From the NCBI GenBank assembly GCA_023267655.1, contig JAHFMV010000011.1, positions 1-38,057 on the forward strand: a stretch of 38,057 nt of DNA, given 5' to 3'. A model generated the notes under the pieces. The model did not search any database and was not told the DNA's origin. It saw only the letters and a program-made list of their open reading frames with translations. Below are positions 16,321 to 26,527 of this stretch, one piece after another. The position numbers and the translations under genes are program-made. The DNA is from Candidatus Kaiserbacteria bacterium (GTDB lineage Bacteria; Patescibacteriota; Minisyncoccia; Phycocordibacterales; UBA2100). The first letter of the stretch is position 1. Each line of letters begins with the position of its first letter.

Positions 16321-17535
16321 ATGAGCCTCTTCACGTACACCGCGCTTGATGAACAGGGGGCGCAGCGGCAGGGAACTATCGATGCCGTGAATGTTGACGT
16401 CGCGATTTCAGCCTTACAGCGACGCGGTCTCATCATATCTTCGATCGATTCGGCGGAAGCAAAGCCAAAGTGGTCGCTGCAGACATCGATCCCGATTTTC
16501 AGCGGCATCAAGGGGTCCGATATCGTCATGCTCTCGCGGCAGATGACGACGCTCTTCGAGAGTCAGGTTTCGGCGCTTCGCGCGTTCCAGTTGCTCGCCG
16601 CAGAAGCGCGTACGCCGCGGCTTGCCGACGTCCTCTCATCAATTGCAACTGATATACAAAGCGGCAGCCAGATCTCAAGCGCGCTTTCCAAGCATCCTGA
16701 CGTGTTCTCCGCGTTTTACGTCAACATGGTTCGCGCCGGCGAAGAAGCGGGTAAATTGGACGAAACGTTTTCATTCCTCGCGGATTATCTCGATCGTAAC
16801 TACGAGATCACGTCGAAGGCGAAAAATGCGCTCATTTACCCGGCATTTATCGTCGGCACGTTCTTTGTCGTCATCATCCTCATGATGACACTCGTCATTC
16901 CGCGCCTCGCGGTCATGCTCACCGAGACCAACCAACCGATCCCGATATATACGCGTATCGTCATCGGCATGAGTACGATTTTTGCCGATTACGCACTCTT
17001 GTGGATTGCATTCCTCGTCATCGCCGGCGTCTTTCTCTTCCGCTTCATCCGCACCAAAGCGGGAGCCGTCATGTTTTCGAAGGCGCGCCTGCAGGTTCCT
17101 ATTATCGGTGGCATTTACAAGAAATTGTATCTCTCACGTGTCGCGGACAACCTCTCGACAATGCTCAAGTCAGGTATTCAGATGCTGCGTGGACTCGAAG
17201 TTACCGGCTCCGTCGTCGAGGATCCGACGTACGAGCGTGTCCTCACGGAAGCAGCCACCGATGTGAAAGGGGGATTGCCTGTATCTGAAGCATTCCGCAA
17301 ACACCCTGAAATTCCCGGGATCGTGGTTGCCATGATCAGGATCGGCGAAGAAACCGGCAACATGGGGACGATTCTGGATTCAATCGCGAAATTCTATCGC
17401 CGCGAGGTGAATAACGCGGTCGACACGCTCGTTTCTCTGATTGAGCCGTTCATGATCGTCTCACTCGCCGTGTGTGTCGCGGTGCTTCTCGCATCAGTTC
17501 TCGTGCCAATTTATAACATCGCCGCAAGCATCTAG
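16321..17535 (+). CDS. pilC: type IV pilus inner-membrane platform protein PilC (GspF family)
   Basis: FTYTALDEQGAQRQGTIDA, MLSRQMTTLFESQVSALRAFQLLA, MVRAGEEAGKLDETFSFLADYLDRNYEI, MIRIGEETGNMGTILDSIAKFYRREVNNAV. Confidence 0.95.
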   Translation: MSLFTYTALDEQGAQRQGTIDAVNVDVAISALQRRGLIISSIDSAEAKPKWSLQTSIPIFSGIKGSDIVMLSRQMTTLFESQVSALRAFQLLAAEARTPRLADVLSSIATDIQSGSQISSALSKHPDVFSAFYVNMVRAGEEAGKLDETFSFLADYLDRNYEITSKAKNALIYPAFIVGTFFVVIILMMTLVIPRLAVMLTETNQPIPIYTRIVIGMSTIFADYALLWIAFLVIAGVFLFRFIRTKAGAVMFSKARLQVPIIGGIYKKLYLSRVADNLSTMLKSGIQMLRGLEVTGSVVEDPTYERVLTEAATDVKGGLPVSEAFRKHPEIPGIVVAMIRIGEETGNMGTILDSIAKFYRREVNNAVDTLVSLIEPFMIVSLAVCVAVLLASVLVPIYNIAASI

Positions 17536-17536
17536 G

Positions 17537-17632
17537 TAGCCACTAGTCATTAGCGACTAGCCACTAGGGCATGCGGAATGCAAAATGCATTTGAATTTTT
17601 CTTAATGGCTACGTACTAGTGGCTAGTGGCTG
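17537..17632. repeat. 7-bp-period inverted tandem repeat locus C
   Basis: TAGCCAC TAGTCAT TAGCGAC TAGCCAC TAGGG ... GGCTACG TACTAGT GGCTAGT GGCTGA. Confidence 0.88.
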
Positions 17633-17741
17633 ATTTTGTTATCCCCACCCCCTTCCCACAAACAGGGGAAGCCATCGTATGATTGTCTTCATTGGAGGCT
17701 CGCACTAATCGGCCTTACTTTTAATAATTTACTATAGATGT

Positions 17742-18188
17742 ATGTTAAAAAAATCACGCGGTTTCACTCTCATTGAATTGTTGGTGGTGATCGCCATTAT
17801 CGGTATCCTCTCATCGGTTGTGCTCGCCTCGCTTAACGGTGCGCGCAAGAAAGGTCGCGACGCTCGTCGTATCTCTGACCTTAAGCAGATCCAGCTCGCG
17901 CTCGAAATGTACTACGACGCAAACGGGAGCGAATATCCTGATGCAACCTCGTCACTCGCACCGACATACATCTCGGTGTTGCCGGCTGATCCGCAGACTG
18001 CAGCCGCATATTCCTACGACAACCTCACGAGTGCCGCCGCTGCCTGTGTCGTCGCATCCGGTGTCTGTTCAAACTACGTACTCGGCGCAACACTCGAAGA
18101 TAGCAATAACGCCGCTCTCAACCAAGATATCGATGGCACGGTGGGTTCGGTCACATGCACCGATCCGACCTTCTGTGTCCAGCCGTAA
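17742..18188 (+). CDS. type IV pilin (GspG-like major pilin candidate)
   Basis: RGFTLIELLVVIAIIGILSSVVLASLNGARKKGRDARRISDLKQIQLALEMYYDANG. Confidence 0.93.
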   Translation: MLKKSRGFTLIELLVVIAIIGILSSVVLASLNGARKKGRDARRISDLKQIQLALEMYYDANGSEYPDATSSLAPTYISVLPADPQTAAAYSYDNLTSAAAACVVASGVCSNYVLGATLEDSNNAALNQDIDGTVGSVTCTDPTFCVQP

Positions 18189-18225
18189 TTTATTAGCAAT
18201 TATTATTTAGCCTAATTACGCATAT

Positions 18226-18690
18226 ATGAATCGACTTAATCGCGGCTTCACCCTGATTGAATTGTTGGTGGTGATTGCCATCATCGGAATCCTCGCATCC
18301 GTCGTCCTCGCGTCGCTCAACAGCGCACGCGTCAAAGGTCGCGACGCCCGACGCATCTCGGATGTGAAGCAAATCCAGCTCGCACTCGAGTTGTACTACG
18401 ACAAAAATCAGACCTATCCGACAGCGGCACAGGCCATGAGCACCTCGACATCAGTCTTGGTAACGAACGGATTTATCTCGTCACTCCCGGTTGATCCGTC
18501 GACGCAAGGATTGTATTCGTATGCTGCATTGCAGTCTGACGGTGTGACCGCATGTACGACGACTCCATGCCCAAGTTATGTTGTCGGGGCGACCATCGAA
18601 GGCGGCGCATCAGCAACTCCGGCTGACGTCGACACCAATCCTATCGGCGGCCTCGATTGTTCGGATCCGGTGTTCTGCAAGACACCCTAG
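18226..18690 (+). CDS. type IV pilin (GspG-like, paralog of preceding)
   Basis: RGFTLIELLVVIAIIGILASVVLASLNSARVKGRDARRISDVKQIQLALELYYDKN. Confidence 0.93.
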   Translation: MNRLNRGFTLIELLVVIAIIGILASVVLASLNSARVKGRDARRISDVKQIQLALELYYDKNQTYPTAAQAMSTSTSVLVTNGFISSLPVDPSTQGLYSYAALQSDGVTACTTTPCPSYVVGATIEGGASATPADVDTNPIGGLDCSDPVFCKTP

Positions 18691-18722
18691 TCCAAAATTC
18701 GTTGAAGGATTTTGGACGGGCG

Positions 18723-18751
18723 ACCCCGCTCAGACTACGTCTGAGCGGGGT
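18723..18751 (+). terminator. rho-independent-like terminator after pilin genes
   Basis: ACCCCGCTCAGA-ctacg-TCTGAGCGGGGT, 12-bp stem; a second hairpin TCCAAAAT/ATTTTGGA precedes it. Confidence 0.75.
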
Positions 18752-18773
18752 TTAGCCGTGGTAAACTCACCGC

Positions 18774-19613
18774 ATGTTTTTTCTCGAGGTTGTTTTTTGG
18801 GCGACACTCGGCCTCATTCTCGGCAGTTTTGCAAATGTCCTTATCTTGCGATACGGCATGCAAACGCTCGGCGGGCGCAGCGCATGTCCCGCATGCACGC
18901 GGCAGCTGCGCTGGTTTGAACTAATTCCCGTGATCTCGTACCTCGCACTGCGCGGGAAGTGTATGACATGCCACGTACGCATCTCGCTGCAATATCCGCT
19001 CGTTGAACTTTTGATGGCACTCTTTACCCTCGCGATCGGACTTTCACCCGCGCCTCTTGCCGTGAAAGGAATCGGCGTACTGATCGCGCTTCTCCTCATC
19101 GCAATTGCGGTATACGACCTGTATACGACGTACATGCCTGACGCGTGGGTGCTCGGCTTTATCGGTGCTGCAATTATCACGAGCATCTTCACGCTCGGAT
19201 GGGGCGTGTTCAGCGTGTGGTTTATTCTCGCCGGACCCCTTGTTGCGCTTCCCTTGTATGCGCTGTGGTTTTTTTCCGATGGACGTTGGATGGGATTTGG
19301 CGACGTGAAATTTGCGCTCGGCATTGGATGGCTGCTGGGGATTCCGCTTGGCTACGTCGCACTCTGCTTTGCATTTGTGATCGGTGCCATCGTCGGCGTG
19401 TGTATCCTACTACCGCTCCAGCGCCTCAAAGCCCTGTTCTCGAGTGGGATAACTCGCTATGCGGCGGTCGGCGAAGGATTTACAATGAAGAGCGAAGTGC
19501 CGTTTGGGCCATTTCTCATCATTGGCGTATGCATATGTTGGATCAGTCTCTTATATTCGATACCGCTCATCGCGATTCTCGCGGATTTTCTCTCATTGAA
19601 CTTCTCGTCGTGA
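18774..19613 (+). CDS. pilD: prepilin peptidase PilD (A24 family)
   Basis: LGLILGSFANVLILR, CPACTRQLRWFELIPVISYLALRGKCMTCHVRISLQYPLVELL, VYDLYTTYMPD, WMGFGDVKFALGIGWLLG. Confidence 0.94.
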   Translation: MFFLEVVFWATLGLILGSFANVLILRYGMQTLGGRSACPACTRQLRWFELIPVISYLALRGKCMTCHVRISLQYPLVELLMALFTLAIGLSPAPLAVKGIGVLIALLLIAIAVYDLYTTYMPDAWVLGFIGAAIITSIFTLGWGVFSVWFILAGPLVALPLYALWFFSDGRWMGFGDVKFALGIGWLLGIPLGYVALCFAFVIGAIVGVCILLPLQRLKALFSSGITRYAAVGEGFTMKSEVPFGPFLIIGVCICWISLLYSIPLIAILADFLSLNFSS

Positions 19614-20125
19614 CGGCGGTCTTTGTTATTCTGACAGGCGTCGTCCTCGCTAATAATTCGCGTTTCGGCAATCGCATTGTCCTGCAAAACCTTGCGCACG
19701 ATATCGCACTCTCGATTCGTGAAGCGCAGATTTATGGCATCGCGGTGAAGCGCTACGGAACTAACCAGTTTGACACGGGCTACGGCATGCATTTTGCGCC
19801 CGGGAACAGCTACGAACTGTTCGCGGATGTGAATCAGAACGGCATTTGGGATTCGGGGGAGACGGTGAAATCGACAACGATTGCCGCCGGATATCAGATT
19901 TCCACGATCTGTTCCCCGGACTCGAATTGCGGCGCGGACCGACTCGACATTCTGTTCCGCAGACCGGAGCCAGACGCGTGTATTAGCACGAGTGGTACGG
20001 TGACGCTGAATAGCCAGCAGCTCTGCACGTCGGCATTGACCCGCGCGACGATCACCGTCACCTCAAACCGCGACGATCATGCGACGATCGTCGTTGAATC
20101 GTCGGGGCAAATATCGGTACAATAA
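19535..20125 (+). CDS. prepilin-type protein (GspH/FimT-like), overlapping pilD
   Basis: MLDQSLIFDTAHRDSRGFSLIELLVVTAVFVILTGVVLANNSRFG; starts inside the pilD 3' end. Confidence 0.82.
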   Translation: MLDQSLIFDTAHRDSRGFSLIELLVVTAVFVILTGVVLANNSRFGNRIVLQNLAHDIALSIREAQIYGIAVKRYGTNQFDTGYGMHFAPGNSYELFADVNQNGIWDSGETVKSTTIAAGYQISTICSPDSNCGADRLDILFRRPEPDACISTSGTVTLNSQQLCTSALTRATITVTSNRDDHATIVVESSGQISVQ

Positions 20126-20126
20126 T

Positions 20127-20792
20127 ATGGCCACAAATTTTCAATTTTCAATTCTCAATTTTTCAAAAAAGCAGGCCGTCTCTTTGGATTCCTTTGAAAA
20201 TTGCAAATTGCAAATTGCAAATTGCCGCGCCGCGGCCGCGCCGCGCCGCGGCTTCACCCTCATCGAGCTCATGGTCTCGGTTACGCTCTTTATAGTGATC
20301 ATGCTCGTTGCCGTCGGGGCACTTCTTGCGCTCGTGGATGCGAACAAGAAAGCGCGTGCGCTTGAGAGCGTGATCAACAACCTCAACATATCGCTCGACG
20401 GCATGGTGCGCGCCATGCGCATGGGGACGCTCTATAATTGCGGGTCTAATTCGATCCCGGATTCGGGAGGCGGTGACTGTGTGAACGGATCGACAACATT
20501 TTCATTTGCGCCGTACGGATCGGACACCTCGGAGCAATCTGAACGGTGGGTGTACACTTTTTCGGACAGCCAAATTTTCCGCTCGAAACAGGGTGGCTCA
20601 AATGCGGTCGCTATCACGGCGCCGGAGGTTTCGATAAGTGATATGCATTTTTACGTCATCGGGACGGTGCCGCGGGACATCGTGCAGCCGAAAGTCGTTC
20701 TTGTCGTGAAGGGCGTTGCGGGACCAAGTGTTAAAACACAATCAACCTTTTATATCCAAGCAACCGCCGTGCAGCGAGCACTTGATCTATGA
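20127..20792 (+). CDS. prepilin-type protein (GspJ/PilW-like) with extended leader
   Basis: MATNFQFSILNFSKKQAVSLDSFENCKLQIANCRAAAAPRRGFTLIELMVSVTLFIVIMLVAVGALLALV. Confidence 0.82.
   Translation: MATNFQFSILNFSKKQAVSLDSFENCKLQIANCRAAAAPRRGFTLIELMVSVTLFIVIMLVAVGALLALVDANKKARALESVINNLNISLDGMVRAMRMGTLYNCGSNSIPDSGGGDCVNGSTTFSFAPYGSDTSEQSERWVYTFSDSQIFRSKQGGSNAVAITAPEVSISDMHFYVIGTVPRDIVQPKVVLVVKGVAGPSVKTQSTFYIQATAVQRALDL
20136..20225. repeat. 7-bp-period inverted tandem repeat locus D (inside prepilin leader coding sequence)
   Basis: TTTTCAA TTTTCAA TTCTCAA TTTTTCAA ... TTGAAAA (TTGCAAA)x3 TTGCCG. Confidence 0.88.
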
Positions 20793-21439
20793 AGAACAGG
20801 GAACAGGTGTCAGGTGTCAGGTACCAGGGAATTCATAGAAGTATTTTTGCATTTCCCCTAAAACCTAAAACCTGGAACCTGGCACCTGCGTCTCGTGGCA
20901 TGACCCTGATCGAGACCTTGGTCGCGATATCAATCCTCGCGGTCGCCATCGTCGCACCGATGACGCTCACGATGCAGAGTCTCTCCTCGGCATATTATGC
21001 GCGTGACCAAGTCGTCGCGTCGAATCTCGCGCAGGAAGCGATCGAATCGGTGCGTGCCGTGCGCGACGGCAACATTTTGCGAATTGCACTGAATGGCCCT
21101 GATGTGGCCTGCACGCCGACCTCGCTCTTGTGCAATATTCCGATCGACACCGATTTTACGATCGATACACGGGTCACCGATCCTCACACTGCGATTACGG
21201 TGTGCGACGGGACGTGTCCGTTTCTGCAGACCGATCCGAGCCAGACGCTCTACGGGTATCAAAGCGGCTGGACCGATACACAATTCCGCCGCACCGTGCA
21301 CGCGTCGTATCTGACAGGAACCACTGACGAAATTCGCGTCACAGTCACGGTCGTGCGCGTGACGGGACAACACCCGCTCCCGCCGGTTGTCTTGCATGCA
21401 AACCTCTATAAATGGGTTGATGATGGGAGTGGAGCATGA
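20789..21439 (+). CDS. prepilin-type protein (PilV/GspI-like) with extended leader
   Basis: MKNREQVSGVRYQGIHRSIFAFPLKPKTWNLAPASRGMTLIETLVAISILAVAIVAPMTLTMQSL. Confidence 0.8.
   Translation: MKNREQVSGVRYQGIHRSIFAFPLKPKTWNLAPASRGMTLIETLVAISILAVAIVAPMTLTMQSLSSAYYARDQVVASNLAQEAIESVRAVRDGNILRIALNGPDVACTPTSLLCNIPIDTDFTIDTRVTDPHTAITVCDGTCPFLQTDPSQTLYGYQSGWTDTQFRRTVHASYLTGTTDEIRVTVTVVRVTGQHPLPPVVLHANLYKWVDDGSGA
20796..20888. repeat. 7-bp-period inverted tandem repeat locus E (inside prepilin leader coding sequence)
   Basis: GGGAACA GGTGTCA GGTGTCA GGTACCA GGG ... CCCCTAA AACCTAA AACCTGG AACCTGG CACCTG. Confidence 0.88.
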
Positions 21440-21440
21440 T

Positions 21441-21935
21441 ATGAAATACAATTTTCAATTTTCAATTTTCAATTTTCAAAAAACCAGCTCACAGCGTGGC
21501 TTCACTATCCTGCTTGCCGCGCTTATTGCGTCCTTGGTGCTCGCCCTCGGTATCGCCGTTTTTTCCATTGCGCAGAAAGAGCTTATTCTCTCGTCAACGG
21601 GTCGCAATTCGGAACTCGCATTCTATGCGGCTGATACCGGTGCGGAATGCGCCCTCTATTGGGATATGCGGCACTCGGCGTTTGATCCCTTGTTGCCGGT
21701 TACGCCACTTACGTGTGATGGCAACGCGGCGATCAATGTCGCAGCGAGCGGCGTCTCGTATCCGGTTTCCTACACATTCAGTTTCGATCCGAACGGATAC
21801 TGCGTGCAGCTGACGGTCACGAAAGACACCGTGCATCCGCGAACTCGTATCCATGCCGACGGTTTTAGTGTTGCATGCAGCGATATCGAGGCCTCGGGGC
21901 GCGCGCTCCAGCGATCGGTTGAATTGACGTACTAG
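21441..21935 (+). CDS. PilX/pilus-associated prepilin-like protein
   Basis: MKYNFQFSIFNFQKTSSQRGFTILLAALIASLVLALGIAVFSIAQKELILSSTGRNSELAFYAADTGAECALYWD. Confidence 0.75.
   Translation: MKYNFQFSIFNFQKTSSQRGFTILLAALIASLVLALGIAVFSIAQKELILSSTGRNSELAFYAADTGAECALYWDMRHSAFDPLLPVTPLTCDGNAAINVAASGVSYPVSYTFSFDPNGYCVQLTVTKDTVHPRTRIHADGFSVACSDIEASGRALQRSVELTY
21450..21479. repeat. 7-bp-period tandem repeat locus F (single arm, inside prepilin leader coding sequence)
   Basis: (ATTTTCA)x4 AA. Confidence 0.85.
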
Positions 21936-21946
21936 GGGTAGGGCGG

Positions 21947-22031
21947 TTAGCCACTAGCGACTTGCCACTAGGGAAACGCGAAACAAATTCCGGATTTTCT
22001 CTATTGGCTAGACCCTAGTGGCTAGTGGCTG
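21947..22031. repeat. 7-bp-period inverted tandem repeat locus G
   Basis: TTAGCCA CTAGCGA CTTGCCA CTAGGG ... TTGGCTA GACCCTA GTGGCTA GTGGCTG; related in sequence to locus C. Confidence 0.88.
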
Positions 22032-22041
22032 AATGCGATAA

Positions 22042-24054
<2,013 letters not shown>

Positions 24055-24125
24055 TACGTATATAATGGTATAAATTTAATACCCAACGGCAGGGCTGTGC
24101 CGTGTATCTCAAAGGAGAAGTTCCA

Positions 24126-25025
24126 ATGGGTTATCTGCTCATTATGGCCGCAATCCTGATCGGATTGTCTACAATAGGCTACTTCGTACCTCCGTACTAT
24201 CGAAGGCTTGCGCTCGTAGGTGGAATCGTGGCTCTACCGGCGTGGACTGTGTTGAATATGGTATACCAGGTTCCGGCGGGCTATTCCGGTCTGGTCTACG
24301 AGTTCGGCGGGATCGTCGGACAGAAAGGCGAAGGTTTGCAATGGGTCCTTCCCTGGAAGAGCGTCTATGCGGCAAGCGTGAAGGTCGAGCGTCACAAGTT
24401 CGACAAGCTCGATTCGTTCAGTCAGGAAACGCAAGATGTCTATGTGGCGGCGACCATCAACACTCAGGTCTCGCCCAGCGACATCCAGAACCTGTACCGC
24501 GACGTCGGCTCGAATTATTTCGAGGTGTTAATACTGCCGCGCGTTCTCCAGGCGTTCAAGGACGAGACGGTGAAGTATAAGAGCGTGGAGATCGCGCCAA
24601 ATCGCGAGAAGATCCGCGTCACTGTCAGAGAGAGGTTGACCAGAGAGCTGTCCAGCCATTCGATCACGGTTCAGGATTTGCTGCTGGACAACATCGCGTT
24701 CAGCAAGAAGTTCCAAGATGCGATCGAGGAGAAGCAGGCGCAGACCCAGATTGCGCTTGCAGAGAAGGAGAAGGTTGCTGCCGAGACGCAACGCGCCAAC
24801 CAAGCGATCGAGAAGGCAAAAGGCGAAGGCCAAGCCACACTCGAGCGAGCGAATAAGGAAGCCGAGGCAAATACTAAACTTGCGGCCTCGATCACTCCCG
24901 AGCTCGTGAACTACATCTGGGCGCAAAAGCTTGCACCGAATGTCAACGTGATGATGGTGCAACCGGGGCAAAATTTCATCATGAGTCCCGAGTTCCTTGG
25001 AAAGGGCAAGCAAGCGACTCGCTAG
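24126..25025 (+). CDS. SPFH/prohibitin (band 7) domain membrane protein
   Basis: N-terminal TMs; VPAGYSGLVYEFGGIVGQKGEGLQWVLPWKSVYAASVKVERHKFDKLDSFSQETQDVYVAATINTQV; long Q/E/K/A coiled coil; SD aaaggagaag. Confidence 0.9.
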   Translation: MGYLLIMAAILIGLSTIGYFVPPYYRRLALVGGIVALPAWTVLNMVYQVPAGYSGLVYEFGGIVGQKGEGLQWVLPWKSVYAASVKVERHKFDKLDSFSQETQDVYVAATINTQVSPSDIQNLYRDVGSNYFEVLILPRVLQAFKDETVKYKSVEIAPNREKIRVTVRERLTRELSSHSITVQDLLLDNIAFSKKFQDAIEEKQAQTQIALAEKEKVAAETQRANQAIEKAKGEGQATLERANKEAEANTKLAASITPELVNYIWAQKLAPNVNVMMVQPGQNFIMSPEFLGKGKQATR

Positions 25026-25053
25026 CAAGCCACAAGACGGCGTAAGTTAAAAA

Positions 25054-25079
25054 CCCCCGAGCTGGAAACGGCTCGGGGG
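25054..25079 (+). terminator. rho-independent terminator
   Basis: CCCCCGAGC-tggaaacg-GCTCGGGGG then atcTTTTattt. Confidence 0.9.
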
Positions 25080-25122
25080 ATCTTTTATTTGCGATACGCT
25101 CATTTCAAAGTATAGTATCGAG

Positions 25123-25410
25123 ATGATACAGGTTGACGTCAAAGCGCTTGCGAAGCTTGCGCGGCTGGAGGTTTCTGATGAGGAACTAGCGCGGCTGGAG
25201 AAAGAAATCCCGGCAATTTTAGGATTTGTGGAAACCATTCAAAAAGTTGCAACTGATGTGGTGGGACATGAAGAGGGGCTGCATAACGTCATGCGCGAGG
25301 ATGCGAATCCGCATGAAAGCGGGCTGTATACGGATGACCTATTGAAAGCCGCGCCGGCCGTTCGGGATAACCAAGTCGTGGTTAAACAGGTGATTTCACG
25401 AAAAAAATAG
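25123..25410 (+). CDS. gatC: aspartyl/glutamyl-tRNA amidotransferase subunit C
   Basis: VDVKALAKLARLEVSDEELARLEKEIPAILGFVETIQKV...MREDANPHESGLYTDDLLKAAPAVRDNQVVVKQVI. Confidence 0.93.
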   Translation: MIQVDVKALAKLARLEVSDEELARLEKEIPAILGFVETIQKVATDVVGHEEGLHNVMREDANPHESGLYTDDLLKAAPAVRDNQVVVKQVISRKK

Positions 25411-25416
25411 AAAACG

Positions 25417-25839
25417 CTAAGTTAATACTTCACATCGCAATTCGTTGTCCGCACCGCTTAAGATTTGCGGAGTTGTATACCGGTCCGAGAAGCCGATACG
25501 GAGAGCATAGAAAATATGCGCTGCGATTTCATGCGAATCGATATAGCCTTTGAATAATCCTTCTACATACGCGTCATAAAAATCAAAACGAGGCGGAGCA
25601 ACTGATGTTAATCGAGACTCCGCAAAAATAGGTTCAAGCAGTCCGGACCATATCGTGACGTAATCATGGTCCTTACTCAAATAGAGATTCAATCGCAAAA
25701 AGTCTGGCTCTCCACTCACTGCTGCATGATTTTTATATTCAAACACCGAGACACCGCCGGGAAATTCAAAGTTGTGCAATCGGATGAAGTTGAATGAGAG
25801 TGGATCAAATACCGGCATACATTTTCCAGTATACCGCAC
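25417..25839 (-). CDS. hypothetical protein
   Basis: 140-aa ORF in the gatC-DUF5678 gap; no family recognised. Confidence 0.45.
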   Translation of the reverse strand: MRYTGKCMPVFDPLSFNFIRLHNFEFPGGVSVFEYKNHAAVSGEPDFLRLNLYLSKDHDYVTIWSGLLEPIFAESRLTSVAPPRFDFYDAYVEGLFKGYIDSHEIAAHIFYALRIGFSDRYTTPQILSGADNELRCEVLT

Positions 25840-25893
25840 AAGAACTTATGCCCCTTACGTGCATATCACCTCGTCTGATGGTATCCTGAAGCC

Positions 25894-26094
25894 ATGGCAA
25901 AACCGAAAGACTGGTCTCATCTCTTCAAGAAGTATCGTGGCAAATGGGTTGCGCTTGCCGAGGACGATACGACGGTGGTCGCATCGGGTATCTCGGCGCG
26001 AGAAGCTCGAAATGCCGCCTTGAAAAAGACGCCGCGGCACTTCCTTTTACGCGTCCCGGAGCGCGATGAAATCTTTCTTGGATATGCGCTTTGA
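25894..26094 (+). CDS. DUF5678-like small protein
   Basis: DWSHLFKKYRGKWVALAEDDTTVVASGISAREARNAALKK. Confidence 0.65.
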   Translation: MAKPKDWSHLFKKYRGKWVALAEDDTTVVASGISAREARNAALKKTPRHFLLRVPERDEIFLGYAL

Positions 26095-26527
26095 GTACAA
26101 GCGCTACCATGGCATCACGGATTCGGACATCGGCCGCCCCGTAATTCCAATTACGCTCTACAACCCACATGCGGCGTCTGCACCTTCAGTCGGCTATCAT
26201 GGCCTGGTCGATAGTGGTGCTGATTTTTGCGTATTCTCACGTGAAATCGCCGAACTTCTCGAGATTGATCTCACTGCGGGTGAACGGTACTCCGGAACAG
26301 GTCCTGTGGCTAGCGAGAGCCGACCTGTCTATTTCCACGAGATCGAGATTGGTATCGGCCCCTATGGCAGTCGTCTTCGCGTGCCTGTCTGGGCAGGTTT
26401 TATGCCCGATCTCACTGACTCTGGGTATGGCCTCCTTGGGCGGCACGGCTTCTTCAGCAGCCTTACATTCGTAAAATTTAAGGAAACTGATAGTATCCTC
26501 GAAATCGGCAAACAACGCCGCGTATGA
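26066..26527 (+). CDS. retropepsin-like aspartyl protease candidate
   Basis: PVIPITLYNP...YHGLVDSGADFCVFSREIAELLEIDL (D-S-G-A motif) ... YGLLGRHGFFSSLTFVKF. Confidence 0.6.
   Translation: MKSFLDMRFEYKRYHGITDSDIGRPVIPITLYNPHAASAPSVGYHGLVDSGADFCVFSREIAELLEIDLTAGERYSGTGPVASESRPVYFHEIEIGIGPYGSRLRVPVWAGFMPDLTDSGYGLLGRHGFFSSLTFVKFKETDSILEIGKQRRV

Noticed and set aside
14982-22031. Heptad-repeat loci as CRISPR arrays
   Set aside because: Unit is 7 bp with no regular unique spacers between units; no cas genes in the window
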